From NCBI GenBank assembly GCA_036345935.2, contig JADWOT020000006.1, positions 17,768,519 to 17,832,518 on the forward strand: DNA of 64,000 nt, given 5' to 3'. This stretch comes from Taenia hydatigena (lineage: Eukaryota > Platyhelminthes > Cestoda > Cyclophyllidea > Taeniidae). A model generated the notes under the pieces. It worked only from the letters and a program-made list of their open reading frames with translations, did not search any database and was not told the DNA's origin. Positions 55,137-64,000 of the stretch are shown one piece after another. Made by a program: the position numbers and the translations under genes. Position 1 is the first letter of the stretch, and each line of letters begins with the position of its first letter.

Positions 55137-55138
55137 AG
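55137..55138 (+). promoter_or_regulatory. Splice or spliced-leader acceptor before the gene at 55141
   Basis: CTACTTTTTTAG followed by CG and then the ATG. A T-rich tract and AG two bases from the start codon, in the intercistronic gap after the AATAAA of V-ATPase F, is the arrangement expected of a trans-splice acceptor. A cis-spliced 5' UTR intron is the alternative. Confidence 0.5.
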
Positions 55139-55140
55139 CG

Positions 55141-56524
55141 ATGAGTGGTGGCGAATACAAATTAAGTACCGATGCTAGGGAATTCTTGCCTTCTTCCGCA
55201 CCAGAAAGGATAGAGTCGGAAGAGATCATCAATACTATTGTTTCTCAAGCCCTCGATCTTAATGGGGAAGTGTCGGAATCTGCTTGTTTAAAGGTATATT
55301 AAACTGATTATTGTTTCCTGTCCAATAGTACATGTTTATGCTCGCTGTTATTTCGTAACTGTGAGGAAATGTCAAATGCATATGTTATGTGCTTATTTAA
55401 TATTTATTCATCGAAGCGTAAACACGTATTTACGATAGTAGGCACTTCACCATCTCACATTAACGAAACCAAGGCAAACCGAGTTATCTCTCTTTAGTTG
55501 CAGCAAATTATTCAATCTCAGTCGATTCCCACTATTCCCTCCTATGTCGGAGGGGTCCTAGTTGACTCCTCTGTTAGTTGTTCTGGGAACGCGACCTTAT
55601 CGTTTCGAATTATCAAGCGCCTTCAAACCTCTGCATCATCTTCTGTGAACAGCCTTTTCGAATGTGGGATTTTCGACAAAATCCATGAGCACACTTTGTG
55701 TCTTATCGGCAGTGATTTACTACGAGAAATGGCCGGTATAAAGCCACTCGAGACCTCAGAGTCCGGCGACTCTGTCGCTGCTGATAATCGTCCGGTTGTC
55801 CTGGTAGAACTGCTACATTTGATTGTCATGTGCATAACGGAGCTGTATAAAACGGAGGATGGTCAGATGAATCTCCCACCTATTAAACCCTGTATCGATT
55901 TGTGCATTCTTGCGGAAGTCGTACTTCAGGTTCACCTGGATTCCGTGAAGTCAGAGGTGTCGAAATCGGAACCACCATCACCCTCCCAGGTCACCACTGC
56001 CAATGCCGTCATGGCTCTCAGCACCTCCTTCCAGTCTCTACAGCGCTCCTCTCGAAAGAATGAATGGAATTGTCTCCTCGATGCCTTTCTCTCAAGACTT
56101 GGTCAGACTTTACCCTACTTCAATCTACTGTTTCAGTACTCGGAGACCTATATCCTTCCTACTTCCTGGGTGTCAACTTCTTGCCTAAATCCTCCTCCTT
56201 CTCCCCCAAAGGGTGATCAGAGTTTGCTGAAGACGGATTTCATCACCTCTCAGCACCTAGCAACGCTGGTGGATAAGGTGCTCTTTCGAGTGAAACATAT
56301 GATGGTATTGGACGACGGATTCCCCTCCAAGTGGATTCGTTCCACGGCTATGGACTTACTCCTTGCTGCAGCCTCGTCGTTCAGTCCCATGTTCGTCTGT
56401 GGAGAAACTACGAGTGAGTGGCGTGGTGGCTCCGATGATGAGGATGATGTTGAGATTGAGGGTGTCACGAGCACTGATAACCCGGAGGTGTTGAGAGACT
56501 TTCGCCACTTTCTTGCCTCTACAG
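55141..56524 (+). CDS. Unidentified protein, at least 393 aa, 3' end unresolved
   Basis: Exon 1 (55141-55293) begins MSGGEYKLSTDAREFLP and ends ESACLK at a GT donor. Exon 2 (55498-56524) joins in phase as LQQIIQSQSIPTIPSYVGG and runs 342 codons, ending DFRHFLAST at a good donor (ACAG/GTCAGT). If unspliced the frame ends two codons later, with the stop at 56533-56535. Sequence is Leu/Ser-rich and helical, with VELLHLIVMCITELY, VVLQVHLDSV, a Pro/Ser loop, DLLLAAASSFSPMF and an acidic stretch (SDDEDDVEIEGV). This resembles an ARM/HEAT-type protein, but no family is recognised. A downstream exon around 56620-56690 (AVRSFLFDCFSSLQLFK) looks coding but does not fit the phase. It starts 136 bp after the V-ATPase F stop codon, same strand. 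Confidence 0.65.
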
Positions 56525-56535
56525 GTCAGTCTTAG

Positions 56536-59500
56536 GTGTGCAGTTAGCTGCTTCAATTCTCGTTCAATGTGAAATAGCATTTATGCCTCTCATTGCTATT
56601 GATTCATCCGTTTTCGTCAGCTCTGCCCAGGCGGTACGCTCCTTCCTTTTCGACTGCTTCTCCTCCCTCCAATTGTTTAAATTGAAGACGTTTTTCTTTT
56701 ATATTTATTACAATATACACCAATTGCGTTGTCTTGTCCATTCCACTCGATCTGGCATGATTATTAGTGCAGAGGGCATCAATCGTCTGCCTTTTGCCGT
56801 TCTATTGGTTTGACTTCAATACGGTACTGTTTCAACCCTGTCGCCAATCACATAAATAGCCGGCAAAGTGCTGCCAATGGTGTAAATTGAACTGCAAATC
56901 ATTGCTAGCTATGGGCATGTGCTGGTACATCGTGTGAGGGACCACTCTTCGCATCGATCCCGAATTTGGGCTTAAGTTCCTTTTAACTCGGTTCATTCAC
57001 TCAGTAAAGTAATACGTGTTTTATGTTTTTCCATGTGGACCTTTTCGGTCCATATGTCATTTCGACCCGGTTTAGTCCCAACTGGGAATGTGTATGGTGC
57101 CAAACAGCAAAATACTAACTAATTAGGATCGTTGTAAAATCAAACACGTTTTGCCCCATGAGTTACAGACTGGACGTACGCTTTGTCCAATCCAACTTTC
57201 TGCTCAGTAAAAAGTAATTGGTTAATTGCGGACTTATGAATGGGTGAAAATATTTCTTCGGCACAAATATCCAATACTATCATGGTTTTCAAGTAGAACC
57301 TAGCCAATCAAATTTTATCGTCTATCTCTGACAGCCGAAGTGTACATGATTGCACAAGACTAAAGTGCCGCAACACCACCTGCTTGCGTTACTGGCTGAA
57401 GTCCTTCCTGAGTCTTTTTTAAGCAGATTCATATCGCCTCCAGGAAAACTCTCAATCGTTTAGTTTTTGGTACTCTATCAAGATTGATGAACCGCCAGAG
57501 ATTTTGTTGGAACTGTCTATCGCATGAAAAGGAGTCACTCTCTAATTCCCTGGTTAAGTTGAGGGAATAGATGGGACACCTACCCCTTATGCATTTATCT
57601 GAGGTTCTATAAATTCCTTCACTTAATGATTTATTCGCATTTACTTCGTAAAGTGAGGGCTATGGGGGCTTTTTTTCATCACCAGTCCAGTTCTCCATAA
57701 TGTATTTTGGTCACAAAGGTGACGTAGCTACTATCTTATTGCTGTGTTCACTTCGTGATGTCCTAGCCTGGTGGATCCGTGCATACTCCTGCATCGGATG
57801 CTTCCTCTTCTTAACCGATCAACCAAACCTGATGTAAGCCCCCTTGAAATATTTCCGCGGACGGTTACACAATTCTCACACCTCTCATGTCCACTGGAGA
57901 TCTTTTAAGACATCTGAGTACGTAAATAACCCGGTGGTTCACCTCAGAGGGCACAATGAAGCATGTCCGTAGAGACCGACGATTCTACTAGGATTAATGG
58001 GCTTACAACATAAGTATGGATCACGTCATATCCTCAGAGCACTCGTCGTATCCTCTGAAATTACTATTTCACAATTCTCATGACGCGTTGGTGTAAGCTG
58101 TCCATATCGTGTCTCCTGCCCCAGCTCCTTTTGTTAAGGAATGGTTTTATTGTGCCTCGATGGGTGCCTTAGCCATGGGAATCAAGGAGAAGTACCGTCT
58201 GCATTATCGTAGTTAGTTTCACTGAGGCATCCAGACCGACAGTTTTGCGCATGCATCTGTCAAACCTACTCATCCGTTACCTTTACGCCCTCTTCTCGAT
58301 TAGCATCGCCAACGCGACTGCATTTAGTCCACGGCAGAGCGGTTTATTAGCAGGTCAAAGTACGTGAGAGGAGAAATCGCATGCTAGGTGGGGTGACATT
58401 CAGGTCGTAGCTTTATACCTCAGCCCCTCTGTACTTCGGCAATACCCTTTACATCCAAGAAGCACAAGTTTTTATCTTCATAAAAGACTTGGGAAGCTAC
58501 ATTATGCCCACACTTGCTGTCAATATCGAGAAATGCAAACATGCGGCACACCCAGACATAATTTTAAAGGATTTATTCTGATAAAGCTAACTAGGTAACA
58601 GCTGTGGCGCCTGAGTCTTCCGCGAAGGTGTAATAAGCCAAGGTGGCATGCAAGAACGAATGTTACTGACATGTAGCCGAGCCGGGAGGTTGTTGGCGTG
58701 CCTCGAAGACCACGTCGCACAGTGAAAGTACGACTTGGGGAGGCTGAAGTGACTGTGATTTAACACGCCTTTAAACGAAATGCCAAATTACTACACGGCA
58801 TTTAATTATTTAAAAATTTTAGGTGTCTTGAGGGTGTCTAATAGTACTTTAATTACCTGCTTAGCTCTCAGACTTTATAACGGATCACTGAGGCCTCTTC
58901 TATTACACCTCCGCCAAGCAGCCTGGCTCTCTCCCCCCTCCCCTTAGAAATCTATATTCTGTCCAAGTATTTTGTCTTCCTTCGCCTTCAGAGAAGTCTC
59001 GGGTGCTACATTGGTGACAGCGGAGAGTGGATTCGACCTCAATGGACGGCCACTTTGACATCCATTTCTGAGTGGTAAATCTTAGCGTGACGTAAGAATA
59101 GCATAGGCTGCGAATGGGAGAATTTGTGATGACCCTTAACTGAAAGACTGAAACTGATGTCTACCCACGGCGACTGCCCCAGTTCCGTGTTCCGCATGAA
59201 TGTTACTGGCAAGTGAAATGACACTCACCGTGGTTGTAAACTATCTGAGAAAGCCCACTACGAGGCTATTCACCATATCTGTACGAAGATTTCAATGAAG
59301 CGAGCACGCAAGGGGTAATAAGGGCGAAGCTCTGTTCCCACGAAACTGTGTTCAAACGCGTCCTTTTTTACATGACTACCTTTAAACCTGTGTTCTCACT
59401 ACTGCCCAGGGCCATACATGATGGCCTACGCATCCTCCGCCCCCTCCGATACAGTTAACGGAAGGAAACTCCACATCCAGTGACATCCAGTGACAAGATG

Positions 59501-60463
59501 GATCTGTGATGTTGAAGTCGTATACCGTCTCAGTCGCACACAAAGTCGATGATTGATTGGCGGGTGTTTCACCTACAACAACGATTATGCTGTGATGGCT
59601 GATGTGGAAGGCTAACCAAGGGAGTATTGAAAACGATGCTGAAAAGGGGAGGGAGCTATGCAATGCTTTGTTTGTCTGTTTAGCTCTTTCTTCTGGCCCA
59701 GTGGGCACTTGATTATCCGTGATAGCACTTGTAGTGGGCAGAATAGCCTCCGCACCAGACCAGTTGCTTCCAATCCCTCTCTGCGTTGGAAATACATAGT
59801 CAACCTTGTATTACGTCTTCTTGTGGTTTCGGGGAAGGCTCAGAGGGCCTTTTCTAAAAAGGTACATTTAAATATGAGTGCATAAGTGCTTCAGTGAATA
59901 GCAATTTCTGTGTTAAAGAATTGCCTTAGCGCCAAAGAATTGACTGCTTATTTGAGCAATGTGACTGAATGCTTACGTAGGTGATCCTACATGGGCCCTT
60001 CAGCTCCTCCGACCTATACTTCCGGTCCGGCGATTCGGCCAACTAATCATGTCCACTTATAGGACTTTAGGCTTTCCATACGGTTCCTGGTTCTAAATCC
60101 TTTGATGGAAAGGATAGACTTTTTAAGGGCACAACATATTATTGTGGATCGGTGATGATGTCTTATTGCTCAAAAGGTACGTTCAACAAAGCATACACTG
60201 GACTGCCTCCATGCTGAGACGCGGCGCTCAACGAAGCAACAGTTCATTTTGCTCTTAATAATTCAGGAACCCCTTTTCTATTTACTTTAGAATAATCTTA
60301 AGAGGGTAATCAATAAATTGAGCACACTTTCCTATTGTTATAAAAATTGTGGGGGTGGTTATGCTAACCTAGCATGCACATATTTAGTGATCCCGCAGAA
60401 TTACGAGTTTAAACGGACATTTGGCCGCACTTATACATGCGGGCGTACAATGTTCAAAATGAG
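56536..60463. other. Long stretch without a recognised gene
   Basis: Apart from a possible continuation of the preceding gene near 56620-56690, no exon chain, RNA gene or repeat family member is seen. Frames of up to 108 codons (for example 59382-59708 -) carry no motif. Confidence 0.45.
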
Positions 60464-60799
60464 TGTTCAGACAAGAAGGCAGAATACAAAGGCAGAATAT
60501 ACATATATTCAACGGGCAGAGACAATTAAGCTGCTGGTATGGCCCAGAGGCCAGCCTACGCAGCTAGGGCAACATGGTCACCTCTTTGCTCCCAACCGAA
60601 ACCGGTAGTTCAAACAAACAGTATTACACATAGGGAATTTATTTGGAAAAGGACACTCTATATCAGCACATCCGCCTCCAGCGACTACAGTGATATATGT
60701 GATACTTTGGTTTTTCGGACTACCGCTGGGCTGGCCTCCAGGTTATGCCGGCAGCCCCAATCCCTCTGTTCATTAAATATATATTCACTCTAGTATTAT
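60464..60799 (+). mobile_element. MITE-like element, copy B, internally palindromic
   Basis: Carries the family's internal blocks (ATACATATATTCAACGGGCA, GCTGCTGGTATGGCCC, GGCCAGCCTACGCAGCTAGG, CGAAACCGGTAGTTC). About 170 bp later comes a degenerate inverted copy of the same block (TGGGCTGGCCTCCAGG, then ATGCCGGCAG at 60729-60753). It abuts copy C directly, so the two may be a nested or tandem insertion. Confidence 0.6.
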
Positions 60800-61041
60800 C
60801 GTAGCGTCCCGAGGCTCCCTTGAGGCAAAAGAAGGCAGAATACTAGGGTAGAATATATACATATATGTATATATATTCAACAGGCAGAGGAAAATAAGCT
60901 GCTAGCATGACCCGGGGACCAGCCTACGCAGCTAGAGCAATATGGCCACCTCTGTGACCCTGACCGAAACCGGCAGTCAAAACAAACAAAGCATTACAAT
61001 TTTTCCTTCTTCTGCCCTCAAGGAAGCCTCGGAACGCTACA
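60800..61041 (+). mobile_element. MITE-like element, copy C, intact termini
   Basis: A 242-bp element. The left end GTAGCGTCCCGAGGCTCCCT is the inverted counterpart of the right end, which reads GGAAGCCTCGGAACGCTAC. The terminal inverted repeats extend about 35 bp with few mismatches. The interior has an AT dinucleotide-rich patch (ATATATACATATATGTATAT). It is non-coding. The termini can also be read as TG...CA (copy A begins TGTAGCG, copy C ends CGCTACA), as in LTR-derived elements, so kinship to the taeniid TRIM elements is an alternative to a DNA-transposon MITE. No clear target-site duplication is visible. Confidence 0.75.
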
Positions 61042-61834
61042 GCATATATGAAGGTGGCCGAATACAGACCCATCACAAATTGGGATTTATCACCCAAGAA
61101 AATAACTATAAAATCAACCTCAGATTTTACAGCTGTAGATGCTAATTTCTCGTAGGCCGTAATATTTCACTACAGTCTGGCAGAAACGTGTAGTACATTC
61201 AGAAAGTAGGGCTGAGAAGCTAGTATCATGATCCAAGGACCATACTGGCGTAGATAACTCTAGAGCAATATACACTAAAGTAATATACGGCCGTTGCGCA
61301 TATTTAGTCTAACTGGAATGGTGCCCAGATTTTACAGCAAACTTACGTGCAATGTGTGTTACTAGGGCAAAGTTAATACAATAGCAGCCTTTTTAGACAT
61401 AGCAAGAGTTAGGCATCATAAACAGGGTTTACATTTTTGTAGCTTTACATGAAGTATAATTTGCAATTACGTTGTGCCCAAAAAGTGAAATAGGGCACAT
61501 TCATCTTAACTGCGCTAAAATTTCTTCAAGTACAAATCATTACAATTGTTTTGCAACATTTGTATTTATTTTAGGCTAAGAATAAATTTTACAAAGTTAA
61601 TCGATTTGTTTATCTTTGTCGAATTAATCAACAAAAGCGTGTGAGCTTTCGAATTTTGTGCATTTCTAAAGGTCAATAAGTTGATTCGTTAGTATATTTG
61701 GGTAAGGTATTTTTGTCAAATTTAAAGTGCTATTACTTTATAACTGCATTTACGCTCTGCCTCTCAGCCTTAAAAGTTCGCTACAACAATCGGCAAAGAC
61801 TAGTATTCCTCTTTTGAACTTTTCTTTGAAAACA
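61042..61834. other. IDE upstream region
   Basis: A weakly similar remnant of the small repeat can be traced at about 61180-61270 (GAAGCTAGTATCATGATCC, then TAGAGCAATATAC). The rest is AT-rich and should hold the IDE promoter and 5' UTR. Confidence 0.45.
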
Positions 61835-63461
61835 ATGCTAAACACTGCAGAAAAACCGGGTGGTCCTCAGTCTTTCGAAATGGAAGTCAGTGTTGGTGAT
61901 GGTAATCTAGGATTTGTTCCAAAAGCCAGCAAGGCACTTTTGCGACATGATGTCGAAATCACCAAGTCGGAAAGCGATAATCGACTTTACCGCGCGGTCA
62001 CATTAACGAATCAGCTGAAGGTCCTCCTCATAAGTGATTCGCAAACCGATAAGGCGGCGGCTTGTTTGGCTGTTGGAGTCGGTAGCTTCTATGATCCGGT
62101 AGATGTGCCCGGTCTGGCACATTTTTGTGAACATATGATCCTTCTGGGAAGTGCGAAGTATCCCGGAGAAAATGAATACTCTAAATTCATAACATCGCAC
62201 AATGGGTACTGCAATGCATTTACTTCTACGACAGAAACTTGTTATGTGTTTGACATTGCTCCCGAATATCTTTATGAAGCACTTGAAAGGTTCTCAGAGA
62301 TATTTGTTGCACCCCTCTTTACGGAATCAGCCACTGAACGCGAGGTTCGTTTTGAACGCGTTTGCATGTTTTTTATGTATTTAATTTTGGATGTCAGTTG
62401 TGCGGCTTTCCTTATTATGGGTTTCTTTTTAACCTACAATAATAGATATTAGAACACACTTTTATACTATATGGATTTGCTGCAACACCAATGCTTGACT
62501 TTTATCGAATTTTAATAGTATTTTACCTCTCTATGACTAGGTTAATGCTGTTGACTCAGAGCATGAGAAAAACTCGGCGATCGACAATCGTCGTATCGTA
62601 CGAATTGACAAAATTATGGCTGCGCCAGACCACGATTATGCAAAATTTACGACTGGCAACAAAAATACGCTCTTTAACAATCTCAAGACGAACTCTATGA
62701 ATGTTCGTGATGAACTTGTAAAATTTTATGAACGATTCTACTCCTCAAATATCATGGCTGTGACGATTCTCGGAAAAGGTGAGATCTTTTATGTACTCTG
62801 AAAACGTATTTAATACCATTCTTTTTTAGCGTAATTTGGAAAATGCCTAGTATTTTCTCCTTTCTCATTTGGAGTCAAGTGACGTGTTGATTAACTTCTT
62901 TAGAATCCACATAAGAGTGTTGAACAATTGCCCCCATATTTCTTTGAATTGACCATATTAGCTTGATTTCATCTTTCTTCCTCATTAGTTATTGTGATTA
63001 GGTAATTAATGTTTTCCGACGCAAAGTGCTAAAATCCCTGGTGACTATCGGTTCATTGAAATGTACTTTAAATCTACACTTGTGAAATAATCCTTTGAAT
63101 GATTTGAATATCACAATAATCCCACTGCATAATCATCAGCCACTCAACGAAGGCATCTAATATTGCATCTTACCCCCAAGAATCACTGGATGAAATGGAG
63201 GACAAATATGTTTCCCTGTTTGAAAACATACCGAACCGAAACGTCGTGTCCAAGTCATGGTTAACGACCCCCTGGACAAAAGAATATTTGCAGGCAATTT
63301 GAAGTTTTCATTTTATTTATATGGTGTTCGTATCTTGCGGGTTTTACGAAGCTTGTACTTGTCTTTTTCAGCAAAAAATATACATAGTTCCTGTCCGAGA
63401 TTTTCATGAGCTCCGCATAATTTGGCCTATTAAGGATTATACAAAATTTTACAAGTCGGCG
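61835..63461 (+). CDS. IDE: Insulin-degrading enzyme (M16 zinc metallopeptidase), 5' exons
   Basis: M16A peptidase that degrades short peptides in the cytosol. Exons seen: 61835-62344, 62541-62778, 63181-63293 and 63372-63461; the rest lies beyond the window. About 317 of roughly 1000 residues are present. The inverted zinc motif HFCEH is intact (LAHFCEHMILLGSAKYPGE), and the distal zinc ligand sits in NAVDSEHEKN, split from exon 1 by an intron after ATERE. Other family blocks are FITSHNGYCNAFTSTTE, FTTGNK, FYERFYSSNIMAVTILGK, ESLDEMEDKY and IYIVPVRDFHELR. The catalytic residues visible are all present, so the N-terminal half looks functional. Two exons seem to end at GC donors (CAG/GCAATT at 63294 and GCG/GCAAGT at 63462). 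The frame is open to 61727, but the ATG at 61835 is the first one in frame. Confidence 0.93.
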
Positions 63462-64000
63462 GCAAGTTCAGCTTATTTTATGTACATATTTTGACAATCC
63501 CCTCTTCATGCCTTCTCAAGGTCCCCTCAATAAAAATTTGGTCGATAAAAAGAGCTCGACTTTAATTACTAATAATTTAAAAAAAGGTATTTTAGTCCTT
63601 TGTTAGTGTAGATGTTATTGCAAGGCGAACAGCTGATGACAACAATAAATGGCTTTTTAAAGAGAGAAACTTAATCTCAGACAGTTGAGGATTTTTAGAA
63701 ACTAAATAGATGTACCCTGAGTGAATGTGTTCAAGCTATTCGTGCTGAGGCGGTACTGGTTAAGAACTGCCAATGCCACGTTTAAAATCGTCATTCCGGC
63801 TAAGCGTATCTTCAACTATTCCTTTCACTGTTGAATACATAGAGTTTGGTGTAAAATTAAAGCAGTAACGCCTCGAAAACTTAGGAAACAAAGGTTAAGA
63901 AGCGGTCGTGGTTCACCTGCAAATGTACGGCTCGTGTTAATAAACGTACTTGGCAATATTCATCTTAGCTTATATAAAATAGCACTTTCGCCGTATTTTA
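63462..64000. other. Probable IDE intron to the window edge
   Basis: After exon 4 the next conserved IDE block (a GHEGPGSLL-like motif) is not found before the end of the window, so the remainder is taken as intron. Confidence 0.5.

Overview
The window is nuclear DNA of an animal with GT-AG introns. It most likely comes from a parasitic flatworm, and a compact tapeworm (taeniid-like) genome fits best. The pointers are: genes whose 5' introns are only 33-40 bp while 3' introns reach kilobases (a pattern described for schistosomes and other flatworms), a venom-allergen-like CAP gene, genes spaced 7-8 kb apart, and splice-acceptor-like sites directly upstream of start codons, as expected with spliced-leader trans-splicing. 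The phylum is an inference; no marker sequence proves it.

Layout. 1-7.8 kb: no convincing gene. 7.85-11.9 kb (-): a CAP/SCP (venom allergen-like) protein with a signal peptide and a GPI-type tail. 12-18.5 kb: nothing recognisable. 18.6-19.1 kb (+): a MED29-like Mediator subunit whose reading frame is interrupted. 19.9-22.9 kb (+): TMEM209, complete in 13 exons. 23.3-25.2 kb (-): an intronless 650-aa protein, possibly PELP1/RIX1-like. 26.6-27.3 kb (+): a Ser/Pro-rich ORF of unknown function. 28.2-46.8 kb (-): BCAS3 (rudhira), 19 exons, resolved here phase by phase. 48.0-50.4 kb (+): an inverted, rearranged and very recent partial copy of BCAS3. 51.8-54.0 kb (-): a BTB/POZ gene that seems to end in a jacalin-like domain. 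54.6-55.0 kb (+): V-ATPase subunit F. 55.1-56.5 kb (+): an unknown protein only 136 bp downstream, possibly co-transcribed. 57-60.4 kb: no gene. 60.5-61.0 kb: copies of a small element with terminal inverted repeats. 61.8 kb to the right edge (+): the 5' part of insulin-degrading enzyme (IDE).

The most unusual feature is the BCAS3 duplicate. It joins a piece of the beta-propeller exon 11 directly to the last bases of exon 18, then carries intron 18, exon 19 and the 3' flank, in opposite orientation and 1.3 kb upstream of the parental start. The join keeps the reading frame, the exon 19 copy is identical at protein level over 290 aa, and the left edge abuts a fragment of the same small repeat found near IDE. 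It is either a newborn chimeric gene or an assembly or haplotype artefact; the raw sequence alone cannot decide.

The genes are unrelated housekeeping and secretory functions (nuclear envelope, Mediator, autophagy/cytoskeleton, proton pump, peptidase) with no common pathway. Gene names rest on remembered family alignments; no database search was run.
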